From NCBI GenBank assembly GCA_946405185.1, contig CAMJGH010000023.1, positions 1 through 34,142 of the forward strand: DNA of 34,142 bases, in the 5' to 3' direction. Below, piece by piece: positions 22,859 through 30,093 of this stretch (positions within the stretch are counted from its first letter, which is position 1; every line of letters begins with the position of its first letter). The translations under genes were made by a program, and so were the position numbers. The stretch comes from an uncultured Lachnospiraceae bacterium (GTDB lineage: Bacteria; Bacillota; Clostridia; Lachnospirales; Lachnospiraceae). Under the pieces are notes generated by a model. That model was given only the letters and a program-made list of their open reading frames with translations, was not told where the DNA came from and made no database searches.

Positions 22859-24244
22859 TTACCGTCCGCTGTTCGGCACCTGATTCTGACCGGAGGCCGC
22901 CGCTTCCGCGTACGAGCCGAGAGTCACGGTAATGGTCTGCTGTTCGTATTCACCGGTGGCCGTCAGATGCCAGACCTCCAGTTCCACTGCCTCGCCGGCC
23001 GCATAGAAGGCGATCTGCGTGCGCAGATCCTCCATGCCGCCGATGGTCTTGCCGCCGATGGCGCTGATGACATCCCGCAGGCCGATGCCGGCTTCCGCGG
23101 CCGGACCGCCCTCCTGCAGGTAGGTGACGTACACGCCCTCCGGCAGGTTGTAGACGGCAGCCATCTGCGCATTGATATCCTGGCCGTAGACGCCCAGATA
23201 CCCTTTTTCCTCATCGGAGTAGGCCACACGCGGCGTCTCGTTCATCAGCTTCGTGATGACGTCCGTCACCGAGCTGATCGGGATGGCGTAGCCCACGCCT
23301 TCCACGGTCTCATCCACCAGCTTCGCATCGTTGATGCCCACCAGCTGGCCGCTGGTATTGAACAGGCCGCCGCCCGAGTTGCCGGGGTTGATGGCCGCAT
23401 CGGTCTGGATGTAGGTGTGCTCGTAGCCGTTGACGGTGGCCGTACGGTTCAGGGCGCTGGCATAGCCCACGGTCACGGACAGGCCGTACCCCAGGGCGTT
23501 GCCGATGGCGATCAGGCCGTCGCCTTCCTCCAGGTCATCGGAGCTGCCGATGGTCGCGATGCGGATCTGCGACAGCGTCTCTTCGGAAATGTCCGACAGG
23601 TTCACGGCCAGAATGGCCAGATCCTGCTCCTCGTCGGTGCCGCGCAGCGTGGCCGCCGCACTGGTGCCGTCGATGAACTCCACGGTGTAGCCGTCGTTGG
23701 AGGTGGTGTAATAATAACTGTTGCTGGACGCATCGATCACGTGATAGTTGGTCACGATCAGCAGCTGCTCGCCGTTATCCGAGATGATCACACCGGAGCC
23801 AGCCGCATCGGACGTCTCGCTGCGCTCACGCCCGCCGTAGTTCATGGTGTAGAGGATGGTGTTGGTCACGGAGACCACCGACGGCTTGACTTCCTTAACG
23901 ATGTCCGAGACGTCCAGCATGGACGCGCTCACCTCGCCGGTCTTCTCCACGGTGTTGGCCACCGACAGCGACGCCTGCTGCGCGGGGGTAACGGTGGTCT
24001 GGCTGGCTGCCTGCGTGGGCGCGGCGTTCTCCACCGGCTGCCCCGCTGTCTGCGCGGCCGTGCGGGAAGTCCGCTCCGCCAGCGCGTTAAAGCCGATATA
24101 ACTGCCGCTGCCCACGGCGCCGATCACCAGCAGCGCCGCCATGACCACGGCCACCGCCTTCAGCCCGCGGCGGCTCTTCTTCGGATGGATATCCTCAAAA
24201 TCGTTTCGGTATTCTTCGTATGAGTTTCCGCTGTAGTCTTCCAT
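22859..24244 (-). CDS. htrA: HtrA/DegP-like membrane-anchored serine protease
   Basis: HtrA proteases degrade misfolded proteins outside the membrane. The 461-aa protein has an acidic cytosolic N-terminus, one membrane segment at about 29-52, and an Ala/Thr/Gln-rich linker to about residue 110. The trypsin-like domain has the intact triad His168 (TNYHVID), Asp208 (EEQDLAIL) and Ser290 (NPGNSGGGLF). One PDZ domain covers about 345-440 (EGVYVTYLQEGGPAAEAGI, VISAIGG). The ATG at 24244 follows AAAGGAGTTT. It is cotranscribed with the ClpX-like gene, pairing outer and inner protein quality control. A set of 11-bp-phased repeats upstream suggests control by a two-component response regulator. Confidence 0.94.
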   Translation of the reverse strand: MEDYSGNSYEEYRNDFEDIHPKKSRRGLKAVAVVMAALLVIGAVGSGSYIGFNALAERTSRTAAQTAGQPVENAAPTQAASQTTVTPAQQASLSVANTVEKTGEVSASMLDVSDIVKEVKPSVVSVTNTILYTMNYGGRERSETSDAAGSGVIISDNGEQLLIVTNYHVIDASSNSYYYTTSNDGYTVEFIDGTSAAATLRGTDEEQDLAILAVNLSDISEETLSQIRIATIGSSDDLEEGDGLIAIGNALGYGLSVTVGYASALNRTATVNGYEHTYIQTDAAINPGNSGGGLFNTSGQLVGINDAKLVDETVEGVGYAIPISSVTDVITKLMNETPRVAYSDEEKGYLGVYGQDINAQMAAVYNLPEGVYVTYLQEGGPAAEAGIGLRDVISAIGGKTIGGMEDLRTQIAFYAAGEAVELEVWHLTATGEYEQQTITVTLGSYAEAAASGQNQVPNSGR

Positions 24245-24305
24245 AACACAAAACTCCTTTCCCGGCCAGATCCCTCCGGTCTTATGAAAAGGAGTTTAGT
24301 GCTGG

Positions 24306-24345
24306 TTTGTGATGAATTTGTGACGGAAAAATCAAAAATATGTGA
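24306..24345 (-). promoter_or_regulatory. 11-bp-phased operator upstream of htrA
   Basis: TTTGTGA at 24306-24312 and 24317-24323 are exact copies 11 bp apart, and a near copy TATGTGA at 24339-24345 lies exactly 22 bp further. A TAAACT -10 box (24298-24293, minus strand) sits just downstream with no consensus -35, as expected for an activated promoter. Helix-phased direct repeats are typical of OmpR/PhoB-class response regulators. Confidence 0.55.
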
Positions 24346-25572
24346 TCATTCGTGCGAGAACGGCGTCATCTCCGAGGTGGCGAAGCCGTGCGCCTCATCC
24401 ATCAGCTGGCTGATCGCCACCACCGCGTTGCTGGGCACATACCCCTGCTTGCCGTAAAGGAACTCGTGCAGCTGCGACACGTTGTTGATCAGGTTGGTCG
24501 GGACCAGGTTCCAGGTGGGCTCCCCGGCGCTCTGATAATAGTAAGGAAATCCGTGCATGTCCACGAGCGCGTAGTTCTTCATCTCGCCGATCATGCTGAC
24601 GGCCCCCGGCAGATCGATGGTGGTCTGCACGTAAGGGAACACCGCGTCCATGATGCCCACCAGCACCGACGGATCCGTCTTGGCCAGGGCAACGGCCTTG
24701 GAGACCATCTGGCTGACGATCTCACGCTGGTTGTTGGTGCGGCCGAAGTCGCTGCCGGCCTTGTGGCGGATGCGCGCGTAGGCCACCGCCTGCACGCCGT
24801 CCAGATGCTGCATGCCGGGCTGAGTGATCTGCGTGGTGCCCAGACCGAACCCGCCGGTGCCCACCACCTTGCCGTGCTCATTGGTGTGCCAGATGGTGTC
24901 GGTGATGTAGCCGTTGATCTCGGTGAGCATAGCCGGCGTCACATCCACGTCCACGCCGCCAAGGAGCGTGATGGCGTAGGCCACCGCGTACCAGTCCACC
25001 TTGACGAAATCCTCGATGTCCAGATCAAAGTTCTGGTTGAGGACGTTGGTCATGTTGATGCCGTGGAACTCCCGCTTCTTCATGGACTGATCCGCCACGT
25101 GCGTCATGCCCTGGTTGATCTTGTCCAGTTTCCCGTTCTGCAGGAGGGCCTCGCTGTCACGGTAGATCGAGGACAGGCGGATCTCGCCGGTATCCTGGTT
25201 GATGGAAGCCACCATGATCACGTCGCAGTTGTAGCCGTCACCGTCCACGCCGTAGATGGCGATGGTCCGGAAGCCCCGCTTGATCTCCTCGGCGTAGGAA
25301 GAATCCATCTCGGTGTTGCGCACCACCATGGTCTCACCCGCCTTGTTGGTGATGGTGATGTGCTCAACCTTGTCCCACTTGCTGATGACGTACAGCCCTA
25401 CCGCCAGAACCGCCAGGATGACCGCCTCCAGCGCCAGGATCACGACGCGGCGCACCAGGCGCCCGCGCTTCTTCTTTTTCTGCCGCAGTTCCCGCGCAGA
25501 GTAGGAAGCGTCGGAATCGTAGCGCTCCTCCAGCTGGTAATCTTCCTGTGTCCTGTTGATCTTTTTTGCCAT
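24346..25572 (-). CDS. LCP-family glycopolymer ligase (LytR-CpsA-Psr)
   Basis: LCP proteins move glycopolymers from their lipid carrier onto peptidoglycan. The 408-aa product has a basic cytosolic start with KKKKRGRLVRRV, one membrane segment at about 44-64, and the LCP domain to about residue 300. The domain motifs are TIAIYGVDGDGYNCDVIMVA, IRLSSIYRDSEA, NGKLDKINQGMTH, VDWYAVAYAITLLGGVDVDV and AVAYARIRHKAGSDFGRTNNQ. The ATG at 25572 is chosen because AAGGAACG precedes it; a TTG ten codons earlier, overlapping the previous stop, has no ribosome site. It follows the sugar transferase by 26 bp and is the last gene of the polysaccharide locus. Confidence 0.93.
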   Translation of the reverse strand: MAKKINRTQEDYQLEERYDSDASYSARELRQKKKKRGRLVRRVVILALEAVILAVLAVGLYVISKWDKVEHITITNKAGETMVVRNTEMDSSYAEEIKRGFRTIAIYGVDGDGYNCDVIMVASINQDTGEIRLSSIYRDSEALLQNGKLDKINQGMTHVADQSMKKREFHGINMTNVLNQNFDLDIEDFVKVDWYAVAYAITLLGGVDVDVTPAMLTEINGYITDTIWHTNEHGKVVGTGGFGLGTTQITQPGMQHLDGVQAVAYARIRHKAGSDFGRTNNQREIVSQMVSKAVALAKTDPSVLVGIMDAVFPYVQTTIDLPGAVSMIGEMKNYALVDMHGFPYYYQSAGEPTWNLVPTNLINNVSQLHEFLYGKQGYVPSNAVVAISQLMDEAHGFATSEMTPFSHE

Positions 25573-25598
25573 GTCGTTCCTTCTTGTGCCGTATCGGC

Positions 25599-26996
25599 TC
25601 AATACGCGTTTTTATTGACGAACCCGCGGAAAACCGTCAGGAAGAGGATCTTGATGTCAAACCCCACCGACCAGTTTTCGATGTAGAACAGATCGTATTC
25701 GATGCGCTTGCGGATGGACGTATCCCCGCGCAGGCCGTTGACCTGCGCCCAGCCGGTCATGCCCGGCCGGACCTGGTGCTTGACCATGTACCGCGGGATC
25801 TCCTCGCGGAACTTCTCCACGAAGAACGGCCGCTCGGGGCGCGGTCCCACCAGACTCATGGAGCCCGCAAACACGTTGAACAGCTGCGGCAGCTCATCGA
25901 GGCTGGTCTTGCGGATGAACTTGCCCACCGCGGTCACGCGGTCATCGCCCTGCGTGGTCCACTTGGTCTTCTCCTCGGAGGCGGGGATCATGGCCATGGA
26001 GCGGAACTTGTACATCCGAAACGGCCGGTTGTGCAGCCCCACGCGCTCCTGCTTGTAGATGACGGGCCCGGGCGAGGAAACCTTCACCGCGAAGGCGACC
26101 GCCAGCATGACGGGCGAAAACAGCACGATGGCCAGCGCCGACCCCACCAGATCCATGGCGCGCTTGACCGTGCGGTTTAAGGCGCCGGTCAGCGGCACGT
26201 GCCGGATGTGCACCAGCGGAAGCCCCAGGAGGTCCTCCGTGTACGGGCGGGTGGGGATGATATCGGAATAATCCGGGATGAACATGGTGTGCACGCCGGA
26301 TTTTTCACACAGGTAGACGATGCGGCCGAGCTTGGCGTACTCCGCCAGATCCAGCGTGATCAGCACCTCATCCAGGCGGTTGAGCGAGAGAATCTCTTCC
26401 AGTTCGGTGATGGTACCGATGACCTTCACCCCCTTGTAGTCCGTCCCCCACTCGCGGGAGTCATCCAGGATGCCGCGCACCGCAAAGCCCCACTGGGGAT
26501 TGGCCTTCACGCGGTCGATGAACCCCTGGGCGGTCCGGCCGAAGCCCACCAGCAGCACCTGCTTCTGGTTGAAGCCGCTCCGGCGCAGGCGTCTGAGCAG
26601 CCACCGCAGGAGGTTGCGCTCCAGGATGAGCCCCACTGTGTTGATGGCGAAGAAGAACGCGATCAGCGCGCGGGAGTAGTTGTTGTAGCGGCTGATGTAC
26701 AGATAGGCCAGGATCACCAGCAGGCCGATGGCGTTGGCCTGCAGCACCGACCAGGCCTCCAGCCGGCGCCCGAGCGTCCGCTTGGGCCGGTAGAGCTGGA
26801 AGATGGCGTACAGCAGCAGGTAGAGCGGCAGGATCAGCAGAAGCGACCCGAAGTAGCGCCCGGCCGTCATGGGCGCCAGCGTTCTTCCGCGCACTACGAA
26901 CTGTACGATGAAGGCCAGCACGAACGCACAGGCCGTCACCGCCATATCCAGCAGCACGTGGACCGCATTCAGAAATTTCTGATAATCCTTGATCAT
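25599..26996 (-). CDS. Polyprenyl-phosphate sugar-1-phosphate transferase
   Basis: This enzyme starts repeat-unit synthesis by moving a sugar-1-phosphate to undecaprenyl phosphate. The 465-aa protein has four to five N-terminal membrane segments up to about residue 125, then a nucleotide-binding-like CoA_binding_3 region ([17 protein letters not shown]). A further membrane segment ([19 protein letters not shown]) leads into the C-terminal catalytic domain with [33 protein letters not shown] and [15 protein letters not shown]. This is the WcaJ/WbaP layout; the sugar cannot be told, though glucose or galactose is usual. The ATG at 26996 follows GGGAGAGAG. The gene lies between DUF2142 and LCP genes, fitting a complete polymer pathway. 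Confidence 0.94.
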   Translation of the reverse strand: MIKDYQKFLNAVHVLLDMAVTACAFVLAFIVQFVVRGRTLAPMTAGRYFGSLLLILPLYLLLYAIFQLYRPKRTLGRRLEAWSVLQANAIGLLVILAYLYISRYNNYSRALIAFFFAINTVGLILERNLLRWLLRRLRRSGFNQKQVLLVGFGRTAQGFIDRVKANPQWGFAVRGILDDSREWGTDYKGVKVIGTITELEEILSLNRLDEVLITLDLAEYAKLGRIVYLCEKSGVHTMFIPDYSDIIPTRPYTEDLLGLPLVHIRHVPLTGALNRTVKRAMDLVGSALAIVLFSPVMLAVAFAVKVSSPGPVIYKQERVGLHNRPFRMYKFRSMAMIPASEEKTKWTTQGDDRVTAVGKFIRKTSLDELPQLFNVFAGSMSLVGPRPERPFFVEKFREEIPRYMVKHQVRPGMTGWAQVNGLRGDTSIRKRIEYDLFYIENWSVGFDIKILFLTVFRGFVNKNAY

Positions 26997-27012
26997 CTCT
27001 CTCCCACACCCG

Positions 27013-28590
27013 TCACCGCACGGCGATCCTTTCGAGGACCCGCATCACCACGGTCACATCCAGCACCCACAGCGCCATCAGCAGCGCGTACGGCCGCGAG
27101 CGGCGCACGCTCAGGCCCAGGCCGCCGGCCGCAAAGAGCAGCACCGGCGCCACGCACAGGTAATACCGCCCCTGAATGCCCAGGACCTGCCACTCCGTCT
27201 CCGGCGTCCAGCCCACGTCCATGGACATGTAGCAGGCCAGCACCAGCCCCAAGACCAGCAGCACCGCCAGGCCTCTCTCTTTCCAGCCCGCGAGTACCGG
27301 CGTCTGTCCCGCTTCCGGGACGGACGACAAAAACAGCAGTACCGAAAGCCCTGCCGCCTGGACGCCGTAGAAGGCGATCTCCGGGTCGATGCAGGCCGGG
27401 TACATGCCGGTAAACGTCATAAAGTGATAGTCGCCCATGGTGCGGACCGTGTCCGCGTAGCGCAGGAACGTCTCCGCCGGATGAGCCAGCAGATACGAGA
27501 GCGTTCTGGCGCTCCCCTCCTGCCAGGAGAGTTCCGCGTTGGTGCTGGTCAGCACCCACGACAGCGAGGAAAGGTTTCCCGCCAGCTGCCCGGCAAACAG
27601 CGCCGCCAGGCATCCGCCCGCCGTCAGCCAGTACTGCTTCCGGCTCCCGAAGTGCCTGGCCGGGATCAGGAAGCACAGCAGCGCCAGTAAGATCTGCACC
27701 GGCTTCCACAGCGTGCATGCAAAAGTCAGCATCACCAGGAGGAGCGACTGTCTCCCGGTCACGCTGCCGGACTGGTCCCTCAGCCGCAGGACGTACGCCA
27801 CGTAGACAAACGCGCAGGCGTTCAGGCAGGCGTCCAGCGAGTACGTGCCGGCCAGCTGCACGAACATGGGCAGCATGGCGCAGGCGGCCATCACCTTCTG
27901 CCCTTTCGGGTAGAGGCGCAGCGCCGCGTACAGCAGTGCCGTCCATGCGAGCAGGCCGAAAAACCGTCCCATGTACAGAAGCATCGGATAGGATGCGCCA
28001 AACAGGCGGGCCAGCGTGATGCCGATAGCCTGCGGCAGCCTGGCCAGACTGAACTTCTGGGACGGTCCGTTGATCAGGGACTCAACCGCAAGCATACCAG
28101 AACCGGCCGGTTTTGTAAACAGATTTGCCCGGATAAAGGCGTAGTCGTCACCGCTCACGTTCTCGGACAGATACGCGTCGTGCATGTCGCCTGTGGGCGA
28201 AAAAGCGTCCGCCGCGCGCACCATCACCCGGCCGTCTTCGCTGCGGGAAGGCGTTCCCATCAGCTTGTCCGACAGCTCGTACGCCGCCAGGAAGTGCCCC
28301 CGCTCGTCCGGCGAGGAGAACGACGGGATGAGGATGATGAAGACCAGTCCGGCCGCAAAAAAGACCGCTGCGGCCGACAGTGCGAAGGACGGCTTCTTTT
28401 TCAGCAGGAAGAAAACGCCCCCGAACACGGCCGTCATCACGCCCATGAACGCGAACAGGGCTTTGGCCACCTGGGCGGTGACGGGCACCCGCGTGCTCAT
28501 GCGGATGCCGCGCAGGCACAGTGCCATAAGCAACGCCAGTACGGCCAGGCCCGCCGCCAGCGCCAGGGCATTTCGCACGGTCCGTTTCAT
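27013..28590 (-). CDS. DUF2142 multi-spanning membrane protein
   Basis: The 525-aa protein has about 11-13 hydrophobic segments. The DUF2142 signature SSPDERGHFLAAYEL lies just after the third membrane segment (about residues 90-105), and near the C-terminus is VLGIQGRYYLCVAPVLL, the usual GRY motif. DUF2142 proteins resemble GT-C glycosyltransferases and sit in surface polysaccharide loci; a sugar transferase role outside the membrane is inferred from the family. The start overlaps the upstream glycosyltransferase stop by 4 bp (ATGA). The gene ends 16 bp before the sugar-1-phosphate transferase. Confidence 0.88.
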   Translation of the reverse strand: MKRTVRNALALAAGLAVLALLMALCLRGIRMSTRVPVTAQVAKALFAFMGVMTAVFGGVFFLLKKKPSFALSAAAVFFAAGLVFIILIPSFSSPDERGHFLAAYELSDKLMGTPSRSEDGRVMVRAADAFSPTGDMHDAYLSENVSGDDYAFIRANLFTKPAGSGMLAVESLINGPSQKFSLARLPQAIGITLARLFGASYPMLLYMGRFFGLLAWTALLYAALRLYPKGQKVMAACAMLPMFVQLAGTYSLDACLNACAFVYVAYVLRLRDQSGSVTGRQSLLLVMLTFACTLWKPVQILLALLCFLIPARHFGSRKQYWLTAGGCLAALFAGQLAGNLSSLSWVLTSTNAELSWQEGSARTLSYLLAHPAETFLRYADTVRTMGDYHFMTFTGMYPACIDPEIAFYGVQAAGLSVLLFLSSVPEAGQTPVLAGWKERGLAVLLVLGLVLACYMSMDVGWTPETEWQVLGIQGRYYLCVAPVLLFAAGGLGLSVRRSRPYALLMALWVLDVTVVMRVLERIAVR

Positions 28591-29564
28591 GACAGTTTTC
28601 TCCTCAGATAGTCCGCGGTGTACACGAACAGGTTGGCGATGAGTTCGCCCTCAATGCGCAGGTAGTTGCCCAGATGCTCCCACCGGAAAGGCACCCGGCG
28701 GCAGTCCTTCCGGGTGGCTTTGGCTTCGGCCAGGCCATCGAGGAAGTCCTGTTCGAAACCGATCTTGCGGAAGAACCGGCGCTTTAAGGCCTGTCCCAGC
28801 CGGATGGGCAGCCAGTTGACAGCCCGCTGCAGGGCGGGCATGTTCTTGTAGTTGATGTAGACGTTGTTGCGGGCGGCCAGCTTCACCTTGAAGTGGTTGT
28901 ACTTGGATCCGGACGTGCCGCTGCCCACGTGGTAAACCACGGCGGCAGGTTCGTACCGGTTTTCGTACCCGTGGATGCGCGCGCGCCAGCCTACGTCCAG
29001 GTCTTCGAGGTAGGCAAAGTGCATGGGATCGAACATGCCGATCTCATCGAACACGCGGGTGCGGTAGATGGCCGCGCCGGCACAGGCGGAGAACACGCGT
29101 CCGGGCTTGCGGTAGCGGCGCACGCTCTGCCCCACCCCGCGCTGGAACGCCCAGCCGAGGATGTTGTAGAGGTCGCCGGCATCGTCGAGTTTGCTGTGGT
29201 CGTGGTACTGGATCATGCGGGAGGAGACGGAGAAGATCTTCTCCGACGCCTCGATGGCCTTCACAAGCGCGCCCACGAAGCCGGGCGCCACAGCGGTGTC
29301 GTTGTTCAGGAGGATCAGGTAGGGTGTCTGCGTCATGGCGATCCCCTGGTTGACCGCGCCGGTGAAGCCCAGGTTTTCGGAATTTTCCACCAGGGTGATG
29401 TCCGGGCAGTTCTCGCGAAGCCACGCGACGGACTCGTCCGTGGAGCCGTTGTCGATGACGACGGTCGTGAAGGCGGTGTACGTCTGCGCGGCGAGAGCGG
29501 ACATGCATTCCGGCAGGAATTTCAGCCCGTTCCAATTGGGGATGATGACGGTGACGTTGTTCAT
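28587..29564 (-). CDS. GT2 glycosyltransferase (rhamnosyltransferase-like)
   Basis: The 325-aa enzyme has a GT-A fold start, VTVIIPNWNGLKFLPECMSA, the nucleotide-sugar strand VVIDNGSTDESV, and LLNNDT at 85-90 in the DxD place. ACAGAAIYRTRVFDEIGMFDP and the acceptor motif YLEDLDVGWRARI complete the WbbL-like pattern. No membrane segment is obvious, so it probably acts on lipid-linked sugars at the inner face. The ATG at 29564 is preceded by AAAGGATCC; a start 19 codons upstream lacks a ribosome site. A 530-bp non-coding gap with repeat copy C separates it from the larger GT2 gene, and its own promoter was not found. Confidence 0.92.
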   Translation of the reverse strand: MNNVTVIIPNWNGLKFLPECMSALAAQTYTAFTTVVIDNGSTDESVAWLRENCPDITLVENSENLGFTGAVNQGIAMTQTPYLILLNNDTAVAPGFVGALVKAIEASEKIFSVSSRMIQYHDHSKLDDAGDLYNILGWAFQRGVGQSVRRYRKPGRVFSACAGAAIYRTRVFDEIGMFDPMHFAYLEDLDVGWRARIHGYENRYEPAAVVYHVGSGTSGSKYNHFKVKLAARNNVYINYKNMPALQRAVNWLPIRLGQALKRRFFRKIGFEQDFLDGLAEAKATRKDCRRVPFRWEHLGNYLRIEGELIANLFVYTADYLRRKLS

Positions 29565-29871
29565 ACAGGATCCTTTTGTAAACTTTCTCGATAGTGAGTC
29601 GCAAGGGCTCCGCACGGTCATGTCTTCTCCGGCACGCTCCCGCTCCCCTGCTCAAGGCAGCGGAACTAAACTCGCTGGCCTCCTTCGGAGCCTGCGCTCG
29701 TTAAGTACCGGCCTTCGCAGAGGGGCCGGCGAAGACACGACTCGCTGCTCCGCCCGCCTGCTGAATCTCTGCCGAAACCTTCCGTTGGCTACAGTATTGG
29801 CACGCCACCGGTCTGGAGCCGCGCCGCGATGCCCTCACATGTGCAGCGGCGGAAACAGAACCGCCGGCCGG
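29565..29871. other. Non-coding GC-rich gap inside the polysaccharide locus
   Basis: Between the smaller GT2 gene and repeat copy C I see no gene or clear promoter. An imperfect palindrome at about 29672-29713 (CTCGCTGGCCTCC-TTCG-GGAGCCTGCGCTCG) and a CGGCC...GGCCG pair at 29728-29745 may fold into hairpins. Frames that cross the region have no ribosome sites. Confidence 0.4.
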
Positions 29872-30030
29872 CAGCAGCGTTCCCTGCCAGCGCCCTGTGA
29901 GCGACGCCCGCTTTTTTGCCGGATGCCGCCCGCCCCGGAGCCGACCCGTCCTGATGGAGGCGGGAGGGGCGGGCATTTGGCGGAGGCAAAAAAGCAAGGA
30001 GCGAGGATAAGCTGGCAGGGAATGCGCTGC
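29872..30030. repeat. Palindromic intergenic repeat, copy C
   Basis: This is the clearest copy. The outer arms at 29872-29891 (CAGCAGCGTTCCCTGCCAGC) and 30011-30030 (GCTGGCAGGGAATGCGCTGC) pair almost fully. The inner arms GCTTTTTTGCC (29910-29920) and GGCAAAAAAGC (29985-29995) pair perfectly. The centre (GGATGCCGCCCGCCCCGGAG and CCGACCCGTCCTGATGGAGG, 29921-29960) is the reverse complement of the core of copy A. It separates two glycosyltransferase genes. I see no transposase and no clear target duplication. Confidence 0.78.
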
Positions 30031-30093
30031 GGCATGACCGGAATGCTTCATGCCGCAACATTAAATGGTTGCAGGCAGCGATATCCGCGTTTG

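Noticed and set aside
29572-29600. Possible promoter TTGCGA-17-TTACAA before the smaller GT2 gene
   Set aside because: The -10 box would almost touch the ribosome site, leaving too short a leader, and neither box is a good match.
29565-29621. 19-codon N-terminal extension of the smaller GT2
   Set aside because: There is no ribosome site upstream, while AAAGGATCC precedes the ATG at 29564, which matches the usual GT2 start.
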